Counted from the stretch's first letter, positions 44,458 through 53,604 are shown. The stretch: 64,000 nt of DNA from Roseiflexus castenholzii DSM 13941 (GCF_000017805.1 NC_009767.1:2914001-2978000); one strand, 5' to 3'. Numbers and translations: made by a program. The notes: a model not told the origin generated them from the letters alone.

Positions 44458-44760
44458 TCAGAATCCCGGCAATTTCATCCCGCCGGCCAGGGGACCAAGC
44501 CGCTGTTCCGCCAATTCCTGCGCCTTTTTGCTGGCGTCGGTTATGGCAGCAACGATCAGGTCCTGCAAGGTTTCGATGTCGTCGGGATCGACCACTTCGG
44601 GGGCGATCTTGATCGACTTAATTTCGCGGTGACCGTTCATCGTCACCGTGATGTAGCTGCCTGCTGTTCCTTCGACAGTGGCATTCGCCAGTTCTTCCTG
44701 GATGCGCATCATCTCCTTCTGCATCTGGCGAGCCATCTGCTCAAGCTGTCGCGGGTTCAT
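44458..44760 (-). CDS. ybaB: YbaB/EbfC family nucleoid-associated protein
   Basis: 100 aa, typical family length and pattern: an N-terminal coiled helix (QLEQMARQMQKEMMRIQEEL), a VEGTAGSYITVTMNGHREIKSIKI strand region and a helical C-terminus (LQDLIVAAITDASKKAQELAEQRL). It is a DNA-binding dimer encoded between dnaX and recR in most bacteria, as here. AAGGAGG precedes the ATG, 15 bp downstream of the dnaX stop. Confidence 0.95.
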   Translation of the reverse strand: MNPRQLEQMARQMQKEMMRIQEELANATVEGTAGSYITVTMNGHREIKSIKIAPEVVDPDDIETLQDLIVAAITDASKKAQELAEQRLGPLAGGMKLPGF

Positions 44761-44775
44761 GCCGATGTTCCTCCT

Positions 44776-46710
44776 TCAGTCATTTGGGTCTTCCACTGCG
44801 ATAATGTCGGCGTCGAAAATATTGAGAGCAGCGCGCACGAGTGGATCCTTACGCGAGGCGCGGATCTGCTCGCGCAGCGCGCCTGGATTCTCGCGTCGCT
44901 GCGTCTCGACCGCGCAGCGAATGGCGAATCGCGCGCCCATGTGCTTACTCAGCACCTCTTCGACAATCTGGCGCATTGCAGGTTTTTCGATCTGGTTCAT
45001 CAACCACTCGCTGGGCACTTCCAGAACGAGTATGTTGTCCTTGACATCGACAGGGCGCGCGCCACTGTTGAGCAGCGCCTGAAGCGTTTTGTTGTGGACG
45101 CGCACATCACGCACGACGGCGGACCAGATGCCCTCGATTCGTTCGAGAGCGACGGCATCGGCATTAGCGGCCGCCACACCCTCGCCGGACTCCGTCGATA
45201 TACCGGGGTTCGATGCCCGGCGGGTCTGCTCTTGATGGCGGATGAACGGATCACCGGTCGAGTCCGGTTGGCGCGCTGATGCCTGCGGTGCGTCACCTGG
45301 CGCTTCGCGTGCAGCATCGACGGGAGATGCTGCCGCTGTGCCGGTTGCACCCGCACGGCGTATTGTTGGAACAGGCGGCATGTCGTCGCGGACGGGTACG
45401 GTGGCTGGTGGCGCCAGATCGCGTTGTGGCGGTTCAGCGTTGTGAGCAGGGGCAGCACGTGCGGGTGGGGGCTGCGGCGGTGTTCTATCGTGGGCAGGCG
45501 CTGTTGTCGGTTGCGCCGGGGCGCGTTGCGGTTGCGCAGCATCGCGGGCGGGGGCGGTTGTCGGGCGCGCCGACGGACGCGGCGGTGTGGCAGGAACCGT
45601 GCTTTGGGCAGCGGTTGCCGCCGGCGCGGAGGCGATCACCGCTTCAATCACCGCCAGTTCGAGCGGCAGTTGCCCATAGGAACTGATGCGTAACTGATAA
45701 TCGAGTTCGCTGAACAGTTTGACCCAGCGCATCAGATCGCCAAGACTGACAGTGCGTGCCTGGCGTTCGATCTGCGCGGCTTCTTCTTCAGCAACATCGA
45801 GCAGCGAACGGTCGGCGCCGGCGCAGATCAGCATGAGCGCACGCAATCGTTCGACCAGATCACGAGTGAACTGGCGCAGATCGGCGCCTGCGGCGGCGAC
45901 ATCGGCAACTACGCGCAACGCGCCAGGCAGATCGGCAGCGATCAGGGCGTCCACCAGCGTAGTCACTTCCTGCATTTCGCTGGCGCCCAACAGATTGCGC
46001 ACCTGTTCGAGCGAGACCGTCCCGCCGCCGTATGCCATCAACTGATCGAGCACACTCAATGCATCGCGCATGCTTCCGGTTGCAGCGCGTGCAATCGCTT
46101 CGGCAGCGCCCGGTTCGAGCGTCACCCCTTCTTGCGTGGCGATCATGCGCAGATGTGCCGCAATCGACGCAACCGTGTGACGATTGAAGACGAACCGTTG
46201 GCAGCGTGACAGGATCGTTGCCGGAACTTTGTGCACCTCGGTGGTTGCCAGGATGAAGAGCGCATGCGGCGGCGGCTCTTCGAGCGTTTTCAGGAGCGCG
46301 TTGAACGCGGCTGTCGAAAGCATGTGCACTTCGTCGATGATATAGACCTTCGTGCGTGCGACTGCCGGGCGAAACTGCACCCGTTCGATGATCTCGCGCG
46401 CATCTTCGACGCTGGTGTGTGAAGCGGCGTCCATTTCGATTACATCGACCGCGCGCCCTTCCGCAATCGAACGGCACGACTCGCACACGCCGCAGGGTCG
46501 TTCCGCTGGCGGTGCGGTGCAGTTGACCGCCTTCGCCAGCAGGCGCGCCACAGTAGTTTTGCCGACGCCACGCGGGCCGGTGAAGAGATAGGCGTGCGCA
46601 ACCCGCCCTTCCGCAATGGCGTTGCGCAGGGTGCGAACGACGTGCTCCTGTCCAATCAGTTCATCGAACGTCTGGGACCGGTAGCGCCGGTAGAGCGCCT
46701 GGACCGTCAT
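44776..46710 (-). CDS. dnaX: DNA polymerase III subunit gamma/tau
   Basis: 644 aa. AAA+ clamp-loader domain: YRRYRSQTFDELIGQEHVVRTL, Walker A GPRGVGKTTVARLLAKA, zinc module CGVCESCRSIAEG, Walker B YIIDEVHMLS, SRC motif (ILSRCQRFVF). Domain III follows to about residue 370, then a Pro/Ala-rich linker (about 370-510) and a tau-like C-terminal domain (VRVHNKTLQALLNSGARPVDV). No ribosomal frameshift site was looked for in detail. It is the first gene of dnaX-ybaB-recR; a sigma70-like promoter lies 33 bp upstream. Confidence 0.96.
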   Translation of the reverse strand: MTVQALYRRYRSQTFDELIGQEHVVRTLRNAIAEGRVAHAYLFTGPRGVGKTTVARLLAKAVNCTAPPAERPCGVCESCRSIAEGRAVDVIEMDAASHTSVEDAREIIERVQFRPAVARTKVYIIDEVHMLSTAAFNALLKTLEEPPPHALFILATTEVHKVPATILSRCQRFVFNRHTVASIAAHLRMIATQEGVTLEPGAAEAIARAATGSMRDALSVLDQLMAYGGGTVSLEQVRNLLGASEMQEVTTLVDALIAADLPGALRVVADVAAAGADLRQFTRDLVERLRALMLICAGADRSLLDVAEEEAAQIERQARTVSLGDLMRWVKLFSELDYQLRISSYGQLPLELAVIEAVIASAPAATAAQSTVPATPPRPSARPTTAPARDAAQPQRAPAQPTTAPAHDRTPPQPPPARAAPAHNAEPPQRDLAPPATVPVRDDMPPVPTIRRAGATGTAAASPVDAAREAPGDAPQASARQPDSTGDPFIRHQEQTRRASNPGISTESGEGVAAANADAVALERIEGIWSAVVRDVRVHNKTLQALLNSGARPVDVKDNILVLEVPSEWLMNQIEKPAMRQIVEEVLSKHMGARFAIRCAVETQRRENPGALREQIRASRKDPLVRAALNIFDADIIAVEDPND

Positions 46711-46742
46711 GCCGGTATGCTCCGTCTCGTGATCTCCACGGC

Positions 46743-46771
46743 ATTATACCTGAGACGGTACGGTGGGGCAA
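46743..46771 (-). promoter_or_regulatory. dnaX: Sigma70-like promoter of dnaX
   Basis: On the minus strand TTGCCC (46766-46771), a 17-bp spacer and TATAAT (46743-46748), 32 bp upstream of the dnaX ATG. Two small perfect hairpins (46790-46807 and 46812-46827) lie further upstream, after the Uma2 gene, and may end its transcript. Confidence 0.65.
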
Positions 46772-46846
46772 ACCCCTGTGACATGTGGTGGATGCAGGCA
46801 TGCATCCGTTTGTGGCATCGGTGCCACGATACCGCGCGTTTGCTCG

Positions 46847-47806
46847 CTACGCATTGTTGCGCAGGCGGCGCAATTCTTCTTCCAGAGCGCGCAGCCGTTC
46901 CTCGGCTGCAAGCCGCGCCTGTGCTTCGGCCTCGCGCGCTACGGCTTCTCGCTGCGCGCGTTCCTCGGCTGCAAGCCGCGCCTGTGCTTCGGCCTCGCGC
47001 GCTACGGCTTCTCGCTGCGCACGTTTCTCGGCTTCGCGTCGCGCCTGCGCTTCGGCCTCGCGCGCTACGGCTTCTCGCTGCGCGCGTTCTTCGGCTTCAG
47101 TTGCCTGCCGCACCACCGTTGCATAGTCGCCGAACGCAACGCCGCGCTCGTTGTAGCAGACGACGTGATCCCGCTCGATACCCAGCCACAGGTTGGCAAT
47201 CACCAGATGCACTCGCCCTGCCGCGTCTGGCGGGTGCAACCGATATGCCCCCGCCTCCAACCGATAGTCGAGCAGGCGCAGATGTCGCTCCCGACCGCGA
47301 CCTGTGTCGTCCACAATCACATACTGCGCTACTCCTGCTCGCGCATAGTGCTCTACCTTGCGCTCCAGGTCGTTCTCGCGCGTTTCCGGCGAGGTGATTT
47401 CGATGATCAGCGCCGGACGCGCGCCTTCAACCGCTACATCGAATGTGCTCCAGTTTTGGCGTTCCACGATGCCCGGTATCACCATCACGTCCGGTCCGTG
47501 CGGGCGCAAGTCGGGAATATCCCAGGCGATACGCACATCGCTCAGGACAATGGCCGCTCCCGCCCCCTCAAGGCGCGCGCGCAGCACAGCAGTGAGGTAC
47601 ATCCGGTCGGTCTCGTGGCGATCGCTGTGCACGATGAAATCTCCCGTTTCAGGGTGCAGGACATCTTCCAGCGTAAGCGGAACCTGTTCAAGGTGATGGG
47701 GATCGTCGGGGGTCGGACGTAGCACAAAGCGCCACCCATAGCGGAACGGGTCATCGGATGGTGGCGGTTCGGATGGACGCGGGGGGTGGATAGTCGTATG
47801 GGTCAT
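46847..47806 (-). CDS. Uma2-family PD-(D/E)xK nuclease-like protein with coiled-coil tail
   Basis: 319 aa from ATG 47806, with AGGAG upstream (47833 is a weaker alternative). The core shows the Uma2/DUF820 restriction-endonuclease fold: LRPHGPDVMVIPG, ARPALIIEITSPETRENDLERKVEHYARAGVAQYVIVD with the acidic and Lys catalytic positions. The last 100 residues are a coiled coil of 20-residue units (AEERAQREAVAREAEAQARL), nearly identical in DNA over 60-bp repeats. Uma2 proteins are abundant in filamentous phototrophs; their biological role is not settled. The coiled coil probably drives oligomerisation. Confidence 0.85.
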   Translation of the reverse strand: MTHTTIHPPRPSEPPPSDDPFRYGWRFVLRPTPDDPHHLEQVPLTLEDVLHPETGDFIVHSDRHETDRMYLTAVLRARLEGAGAAIVLSDVRIAWDIPDLRPHGPDVMVIPGIVERQNWSTFDVAVEGARPALIIEITSPETRENDLERKVEHYARAGVAQYVIVDDTGRGRERHLRLLDYRLEAGAYRLHPPDAAGRVHLVIANLWLGIERDHVVCYNERGVAFGDYATVVRQATEAEERAQREAVAREAEAQARREAEKRAQREAVAREAEAQARLAAEERAQREAVAREAEAQARLAAEERLRALEEELRRLRNNA

Positions 47807-48196
47807 TGGTGCAACTCCTGATGGTTGAGGCAAAGGAGCAATATCCCAGACTTCTTTCGTCTGGAGCGGTGTTACGACGCGCCTGGTTCGTCAACTCGCC
47901 AGGGCAAATCGTCTACCGGTGAAACGTACCTGGGGCAGGCGTCATAGAGTGCAATCCATCGATTACTCCTCGTCGCAGGCATGCATGTGCGTTCAGCAAA
48001 CATTATATCAGCAGGATGGTTATCGCACCACGCCGAAGCGCACACCGCTACCCTGCTCAACATGCTCTTCCGATCCTGGAACAACTTTCCACCATCGCGC
48101 GTTTCTACTCATGACGATGGGCAAAAGAGCGGCCGCTCGCACCACCGAACACCACTCTCTCGTCACGGCATCGATCACACACAGGAGAACATCACA
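47807..48196. other. Divergent intergenic region between Uma2 and DUF4349 genes
   Basis: About 390 bp serving two divergent genes. The DUF4349 frame is open through much of it but lacks a start with a ribosome site before 48197. I see no strong promoter box; AT-rich TTATATCAG at 48003 is a weak -10 candidate. Confidence 0.4.
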
Positions 48197-49141
48197 ATGG
48201 CTTCCATCAGACTCCTCATCATCGTTATCGTTTCAGCAGTAATGTTGGTTTCGTGTAGCGTTGCGTCAGTGCCGGCAGGTTCGCCGGCTCAACCCGAATT
48301 GGCGGCGATTCCGACCATGGCGCCAGCGGCGCCAGCACTGGAGCGCGGCAGCGGTGCAGCGCCGGATCAGCAGCTGCCGCCGGTGTCCGAACGTCTGGTT
48401 ATCAAGAATGCCTCGCTGACGATGGAGGTTGTCAGCGTTGCCGACGCCGAAGCGGCCATTCGCCAGAAGGCGGAGCAACTTGGCGGCTTTGTCGTCAGTG
48501 TGCAAACCTACGGCTCCGGCGACTCCATGCAATCAACGATAGTCTTTCGTGTGCCGGCGGCGCGCTTCGAAGAGGCGCTGAGCGGCGTGGAAGGTCTGGC
48601 GAAGAAAGTGCTCAGCCGCAGTGTCAGCGGCGATGACGTGACCGAAGAGTATGTCGATCTTGAGTCGCGGCTGCGCAACATGGAAGCGACGCGCGATCGC
48701 CTGCTCGATCTGCTGGCGCGCGCCGAGAAGGTTGAGGATGCGCTCCAGGTTAATCAGGCACTGACCGATGTTCAGGGGCAGATCGAACAGATTAAAGGGC
48801 GGATGCACTATCTGAAGCAGAGTGCGGCAATGTCCACGATCACCGCTGAGTTGCGCCCGGTGCCGCCGCCGCCGGCAATTATCGAAGAAGACGCCTGGCA
48901 GCCGATTCGGGTGGCGCGTGAGTCGTTGCGCGGTCTGATCGAGTTCGGTCAGGGATTGGTGGATCTGATGATCAGGCTGGCCATCTGGTCGCCGGTCTGG
49001 TTGCCGATTGTGCTGTTCCTGCGCTGGATCCGGCGCAAGATGATGCAGAGCCGGAAGAAGCCGCAGGAACCAGCCCCGCCTGCGATGCCTCCCGCAGCGC
49101 CCATGGCGCCGCCGGAGGGAATGAAGGAGGGGCAGGTCTGA
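48197..49141 (+). CDS. DUF4349 domain lipoprotein with C-terminal TM helix
   Basis: 314 aa from ATG 48197, preceded by ACAGGAGA. A signal and lipobox (VSAVMLVSCS) are followed by a short linker and the DUF4349 body: RLVIKNASLTMEVVSVADAEAAIRQKAEQLGGFVVS, VFRVPAARFEEALSGVEGL, VTEEYVDLESRLRNMEATRDRLL and a long helix with a coiled-coil character. A transmembrane helix (LIRLAIWSPVWLPIVLFLRW) and a Pro-rich cytoplasmic tail end the protein. The family resembles periplasmic coiled-coil envelope proteins of unknown function. The stop codon lies in a GGTCTGAGACC palindrome. Confidence 0.85.
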   Translation: MASIRLLIIVIVSAVMLVSCSVASVPAGSPAQPELAAIPTMAPAAPALERGSGAAPDQQLPPVSERLVIKNASLTMEVVSVADAEAAIRQKAEQLGGFVVSVQTYGSGDSMQSTIVFRVPAARFEEALSGVEGLAKKVLSRSVSGDDVTEEYVDLESRLRNMEATRDRLLDLLARAEKVEDALQVNQALTDVQGQIEQIKGRMHYLKQSAAMSTITAELRPVPPPPAIIEEDAWQPIRVARESLRGLIEFGQGLVDLMIRLAIWSPVWLPIVLFLRWIRRKMMQSRKKPQEPAPPAMPPAAPMAPPEGMKEGQV

Positions 49142-49314
49142 GACCTGCCCCATCCATCAACCGTGGGGGCAGGTCTGAGACCTGCCCCATCCATCAACCG
49201 TGGGGGCAGGTCTGAGACCTGCCCCATCCATCAACCGTGGGGGCGGGGCTGTGACCCGCCCCTTCCATCCATGCCATCCATCAACAACCGTGGGGGCGGG
49301 TCTCAGAGCCGCCC
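49132..49314. repeat. GGTCTGAGACC palindrome array between convergent genes
   Basis: Three near-identical units (GGGGCAGGTCTGAGACCTGC plus CCCATCCATCAACCGT, period about 37 bp) from 49132, followed by two decayed units ending at 49314. The array fills the space between the convergent DUF4349 and isomerase genes and contains the stop codons of both. Confidence 0.88.
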
Positions 49315-50157
49315 CAACAGGTTTTTGACATACGCCAGGTTGTCGACAATCCGTTCAGCGAGCGGTCGCTCGGTAGAGAAATCCTCGAACGAAAGCCAAC
49401 CATCGTACCCGACCGCCTTGAGCGCCCGGATGAGCGCTGCAATGTCGGCGACTCCTTTGCGCAATGGCGCAAATGTGGCGCGCCATTCGACGCTGCCGTC
49501 GTCACGGGCGCCGGTGCGTTCCCACCGCGCGTTCTTGATGTGCACGTGCGCCAGGTAGGGTCCCAGCGCCTCCAGCCCCAGCCGATACTGCTCGTATCCT
49601 TCGTAGACCATATTGCCCGCATCGTGGATCGCGCCAACCTCGCCGGGATCGAACCCGTCCAGGAATGCTGCCGCTGCGCTGGCGCTTGGTGTGATGTTCC
49701 CCATATGGATTTCGATCAGCGCCCGCACACCATACTGCCGCGCCATCGCCGCCACCTCACGGTACTGCGCCCGGCTGCGGTCACGCAATGAGAGATAGGG
49801 AGAGACGCCGTCGTACCGCGGAACGTTGATCCGGGCGCAGGGGGCGCCGAGCGCAGCCGCGCCCTGCAATGCCTGCTCCACCGCCGGGAGATCATTGCAG
49901 GTCACATATGTTCCTACATTCGGCATCGCCAGCCCTGCGCCCTCGGTCAGTGCGCGAATGCGCGGAGCATCGACGACGAAGGTTGCCATTGGCCATGTGC
50001 ATCGGTTTCCTGTCCAGAATCCGGGGCGGCCATCCGCCGATGGCGTCTGATCGGTCACCCGCCATTCGATCCCGTCGTAGCCCGCATCGCGCAACGCCGA
50101 AACCGCCTCGTCGGGGGTCAATTCCGGCATGCCGGCAGTGAAGTAGGCAAAACGCAC
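49303..50157 (-). CDS. Sugar phosphate isomerase/epimerase-like TIM barrel
   Basis: 284 aa, xylose-isomerase-like TIM barrel (AP endonuclease 2 superfamily). Metal-ligand candidates: ALIEIHMGNI, VGAIHDAGNMVYEG, YLAHVHIKNARW, WLSFEDFST. Starts at GTG 50157 with GAAGGAG upstream. It is the last gene of the Liv-importer operon; its upstream neighbour is a beta-keto acid cleavage enzyme. In related clusters such proteins act as hydroxypyruvate isomerases, tagatose epimerases or dehydratases, so I do not assign a substrate. The C-terminal LGRL-stop is encoded within a degenerate palindrome unit. Confidence 0.82.
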   Translation of the reverse strand: MRFAYFTAGMPELTPDEAVSALRDAGYDGIEWRVTDQTPSADGRPGFWTGNRCTWPMATFVVDAPRIRALTEGAGLAMPNVGTYVTCNDLPAVEQALQGAAALGAPCARINVPRYDGVSPYLSLRDRSRAQYREVAAMARQYGVRALIEIHMGNITPSASAAAAFLDGFDPGEVGAIHDAGNMVYEGYEQYRLGLEALGPYLAHVHIKNARWERTGARDDGSVEWRATFAPLRKGVADIAALIRALKAVGYDGWLSFEDFSTERPLAERIVDNLAYVKNLLGRL

Positions 50158-50178
50158 GTGTCAGTCTCCTTCTCTTCA

Positions 50179-51111
50179 TTAAAAGCCAACCTGATCCTTC
50201 CCTTTCAGGTTGAGGAATGCGCGCACCTCGTCGGGCGTCGCCGGTTCACGGTCGAACTCCGCCGCAATGCGCACAATCTTTTCGACCAGTTCATGGTTAC
50301 GCCCGAGCTTCCCGCGACTGACGAAGATATTGTCTTCCAGACCAACGCGCGCGTGGCCGCCGAGCATAAGCGCGGCCGTGCACATATGGAACTGCTGTGG
50401 GTACCCGACACCGATCACCGACCAGTGGTAGTTTTCGGGACCGAAGAGGCGGTTTGCCGTATCGAGCAGATGGGTCAGGTCGTACAGTGTCGCGCGGATG
50501 CCGCCCAGCACTCCCATCACAAACTGCAACCAGATCGGCTTTTCGACCAGACCTTCCCGCACCATGAAATCGAGGTTGTAGAGATGACCAACATCATAGA
50601 TCTCGAATTCAGGTCGCGTGTTGGTCTTCTTCATTTCGATGAGGAAATGCTTGATACTGGCGAAGGTGTTGGGAAAGATGAAATCTTCGCTGCCCAGCAG
50701 CCATTGTTTTTCCCAGGGAAACTTGTAGTCGCTGTCGGAAAAGCGCCGCGCTGCCGGATGGACCGAGAAGTTCATCGAACCCATGTTGCACGTCGCCAGT
50801 TCAGGTTGCCACATCGGCACGACCCGCACCCGATCGGACGGCGTCATCCCGACCCCGCCGCCGGTTGTGGTGCAGATGACTGCGTCGGTGCGGGCTTTAA
50901 TCGCCTGGAGGATCTCGCCGAACAGTTCCATGTCCGACGATGGTGCGCCATTGGCAGGGTTGCGCGCGTGGATGTGAATAATGGCAGCGCCGGCGCGCGC
51001 GCACTGCTCGGCGTCTTCCGCCAGTTGCTCGATGGTATAGGGCAGGTAAGGCGTCTGGGTCGGCACCGTGACCGCGCCGGTCAGCGCGGCAGTGATGATG
51101 ACCTTGTTCAC
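50179..51111 (-). CDS. Beta-keto acid cleavage enzyme (BKACE, DUF849)
   Basis: 310 aa. The family condenses a beta-keto acid with acetyl-CoA to give acetoacetate and a new CoA ester; the founding member (Kce) acts on 3-keto-5-aminohexanoate in lysine fermentation. Zinc-site residues are visible in AAIIHIHARNP (HxH), with TTTGGGVGMTPSDRVRVV and GHARVGLEDNIFVSRGKLG in the C-terminal half. As I recall Kce, a Glu follows TGA near position 14 to bind the substrate amine; here the sequence is TGAVT, suggesting a different, non-amino substrate. The GTG start (51111) has AAAGGAA upstream. Confidence 0.9.
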   Translation of the reverse strand: MNKVIITAALTGAVTVPTQTPYLPYTIEQLAEDAEQCARAGAAIIHIHARNPANGAPSSDMELFGEILQAIKARTDAVICTTTGGGVGMTPSDRVRVVPMWQPELATCNMGSMNFSVHPAARRFSDSDYKFPWEKQWLLGSEDFIFPNTFASIKHFLIEMKKTNTRPEFEIYDVGHLYNLDFMVREGLVEKPIWLQFVMGVLGGIRATLYDLTHLLDTANRLFGPENYHWSVIGVGYPQQFHMCTAALMLGGHARVGLEDNIFVSRGKLGRNHELVEKIVRIAAEFDREPATPDEVRAFLNLKGKDQVGF

Positions 51112-51129
51112 AGATCATTCCTTTCTCTT

Positions 51130-51834
51130 TTACAACCCTAAATATGCACTGCGCACAGCGTCATCATCGCGCAGTTCGCGCGATGATCCGCTGCGCACAA
51201 TCCGTCCATTTTCGATCACGTAGGCGCGATGCGCGATGGCGAGCGCCTGATGCACCTCTTGCGACACAAGCAGGATCGTCATGCCTTCCGCATTCAGGCG
51301 CGTCAGAACCTCCATGATCGTCTCGACCAGCACCGGCGCCAGACCAAGCGACGGTTCATCGAGCATCAGAAGTTTCGGGCGCGCCATGAGCGCTCGCCCG
51401 ATAGCGACCATCTGTTGCTCACCGCCGCTGAGGGTTCCGGCGTCCTGTCGCCAGCGTTCTTTCAAGCGGGGAAAGAGATGGTAGACATACTCGATGGTCT
51501 CGTGGCGCTGCGCGCGCGCGGCCGGCAGGTAGGCGCCGAGTTCTAGATTTTCGAGGACTCGCATCCGCGGGAACAAGGCGCGTCCTTCAGGAACCTGGAT
51601 CACCCCGCGCCGACATATCTCGTGGGGCGGCAGACCGGCGATCTCCTCGCCCATAAAGCGGATTGAACCGAACAACGGCTTCATCAAGCCCGAGATCGTT
51701 CTGAGCAGCGTCGTTTTGCCGGCGCCGTTCGAGCCGATCAGGGCGACAATCTCGCCTTCGCGCACCTCCAGCGAAACGTCCCACAACACCTGAAGCGTGT
51801 CGTAGGCGACATTCAGATGCTCAACCTGTAGCAT
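51130..51834 (-). CDS. livF: Liv-type ABC importer ATP-binding protein LivF
   Basis: 234 aa. Walker A GSNGAGKTTLL, Q-loop, signature LSGGEQQMVAIGRAL, Walker B KLLMLDEPSLGLAP, and the LivF-type EVHQALAIAHRAYVIENGRIV end. It is one of two ATPases of a branched-chain amino acid/amide (HAAT) importer. The ATG lies inside the end of livG (14-bp overlap) with AAAGGCG upstream, indicating coupled translation. Confidence 0.95.
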   Translation of the reverse strand: MLQVEHLNVAYDTLQVLWDVSLEVREGEIVALIGSNGAGKTTLLRTISGLMKPLFGSIRFMGEEIAGLPPHEICRRGVIQVPEGRALFPRMRVLENLELGAYLPAARAQRHETIEYVYHLFPRLKERWRQDAGTLSGGEQQMVAIGRALMARPKLLMLDEPSLGLAPVLVETIMEVLTRLNAEGMTILLVSQEVHQALAIAHRAYVIENGRIVRSGSSRELRDDDAVRSAYLGL

Positions 51835-52549
51835 ACGCCTTTCCCAAATAGACGCTGACCACGTGCGGATCGGCTGCGATCTCGGCCGGCGCGCCTTCGG
51901 CGATCTTTTCGCCGGAGCTCAGGACGATGACGCGCTCGCAGGTTTCCATCAGCGCCTTGAGCACGTGTTCGACCATGATGATCGTCACGCCGAATTCCCT
52001 GCGAATCCGGGCGATCAGATCGATGGCGCTGCGCACTTCCGCCGGGTTGAGACCGGCAAAGACCTCATCGAGCAGGAGCAACCGGGGCTGGATCGAAAGG
52101 GCGCGCGCGATCTCCAGGCGTTTTTTTTCCGCCAGCGTCAGGTTGCGCGCCGGGACATCGGCGCGCTGCCTCAACCCGACGAACTCGACCAGTTCCCTGG
52201 CACGCCGGTCGGCGGTTGCCACGCTGCGTTCGCCGCGCCCGTAGAGCGCCCCAACGCGCACATTCTCGATGACGGTCATGCCGGTGAAGGGACGCACAAT
52301 CTGGAAGGTGCGTGCGATCCCCAGGCGCGCAACAGCGTGCGACGGGAAGCCGGTAATTGTGCGCCCCTCGAAGATAACGGCGCCCTCGTCGGGCGGGTGA
52401 AACCCAGAGATGACACTGAACAGCGTGCTTTTGCCCGATCCATTCGGACCGATCAATCCCACGAGTTCTCCGGCGTTCACTATGAAACTGACATTGCGGA
52501 GCGCCGTCACGCCGCCAAAACGTTTGGTGATGTTGATGCCCTGAAGCAT
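51821..52549 (-). CDS. livG: Liv-type ABC importer ATP-binding protein LivG
   Basis: 242 aa. Walker A GPNGSGKSTLF, LivG-specific ITGFPSHAVARLGIARTFQ region, signature-like NLTLAEKKRLEIARAL (LTLAEKKR replaces canonical LSGGQ-type, as usual in LivG), Walker B LLLLDEVFAGLNPAE, and H-loop VEHVL. It follows the cyclase gene after 293 bp that include a perfect 10-bp-stem hairpin. Confidence 0.95.
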   Translation of the reverse strand: MLQGINITKRFGGVTALRNVSFIVNAGELVGLIGPNGSGKSTLFSVISGFHPPDEGAVIFEGRTITGFPSHAVARLGIARTFQIVRPFTGMTVIENVRVGALYGRGERSVATADRRARELVEFVGLRQRADVPARNLTLAEKKRLEIARALSIQPRLLLLDEVFAGLNPAEVRSAIDLIARIRREFGVTIIMVEHVLKALMETCERVIVLSSGEKIAEGAPAEIAADPHVVSVYLGKAYATG

Positions 52550-52666
52550 AGTGGTCGTTCACCATGGTGCATCAGCGCGTAGACAGGCAACGACTGTCAG
52601 GTCGCCGACGCCAGCAGTTCAGCGTCTCGTTGCGTTGCTCACATGCCATGCGTCCGGTTGTGTTCT

Positions 52667-52689
52667 GCGGAGGGTGTGTCACCCTCCGC
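52667..52689 (-). other. Perfect hairpin in the cyclase-livG gap
   Basis: GCGGAGGGTG (52667-52676) and CACCCTCCGC (52680-52689) form a 10-bp stem with a 3-nt loop. No U tract on either strand. It may stabilise or attenuate the transcript between the permease half and ATPase half of the importer operon. The rest of 52550-52842 holds no gene. Confidence 0.6.
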
Positions 52690-52842
52690 GTCTCGCGGTT
52701 CGACAGGCGCGAGGCGGCGCGGGGTCTGCGCGCCAGAGATTGGTAAGCGTGCCGCTCTTCGGACTTCTGTCTCAACGCAGGTATCGGGCGCTGCTGGCTT
52801 TACGCGCCGTAGACCTGGCCGGCGCGCGGTCTGATATGCACG

Positions 52843-53604
52843 TCATAAATCCTCGAAGATCGCCACAACACGCGTCCATCCGGCGCTGCCGCCGGTCAGT
52901 TTGACCGGAAAACATGCGACCTTGAATCCAAATGGGCGTGGCAGCGCGTCCAGATTGGCGAGTTTCTCAATATGGCAGTACTCCATGTCGCGCCCGACGC
53001 GGTGCGCCTCCCAAATCACCGAGGGGTCGCCGGTCTGCTGGTAACGCTCCTTCATTGCCCAGAATGGTTGATCCCATCCCCAGGCGTCGATACCCATGGT
53101 GCGGATGCCCTGTTCGATCAGCCAGCGGGTCGCAGCAGCGCTCATCCCGGCGCCAGCCGCGAAATACTCCGCCTGTCCCCACAGTTTGTCGGCGCCGGTC
53201 TGGATGAGCACAATATCGCCCGGTTTGAGGGTATACCCGATTGTATCGAGTGCTGCGCGCAGATCGTCGATCTCGATGAGACCGCCACGCGGCTTGTGAC
53301 GCATATCGAGCACGACGCCATCGCCGTAGAACCATTCGAGCGGCATTTCGTCGATCGTGCGGGCGCGCGCGCCGCCGCACGTCGGGTAATAGTGCCATGG
53401 CGCATCAACGTGCGTGCCGGCATGGGCGCGAATCGTCACCTGATCGTTCGCCCATCCGTTGCCTTCCGGCAGGTCATCAACCGTTGCCCCGAAGAAACTC
53501 GCCATGAACGCTGCCGTCTGCTTATGGTCGATATGTTCGACCTGCACCGGCTCGACTTCGCTGGGACTCATCTCGGTCGGCACGCTGAGATCGAAGATTT
53601 TCAT
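52843..53604 (-). CDS. Cyclase family metal-dependent hydrolase (KynB-like)
   Basis: 253 aa from ATG 53604, preceded by GGAGGAGGAATACG and overlapping the livM stop as ATGA. The metal-binding signature of the cyclase/kynurenine formamidase family is present as HAGTHVDAPWHYYP, with GDIVLIQTGADKLWG and a late GIDAWGWDQPF. Such enzymes hydrolyse N-formyl, lactone or cyclic amide bonds. It is embedded between livM and livG, so its substrate is probably what the importer brings in, or an early derivative. Kynurenine degradation genes are not nearby. Confidence 0.88.
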   Translation of the reverse strand: MKIFDLSVPTEMSPSEVEPVQVEHIDHKQTAAFMASFFGATVDDLPEGNGWANDQVTIRAHAGTHVDAPWHYYPTCGGARARTIDEMPLEWFYGDGVVLDMRHKPRGGLIEIDDLRAALDTIGYTLKPGDIVLIQTGADKLWGQAEYFAAGAGMSAAATRWLIEQGIRTMGIDAWGWDQPFWAMKERYQQTGDPSVIWEAHRVGRDMEYCHIEKLANLDALPRPFGFKVACFPVKLTGGSAGWTRVVAIFEDL

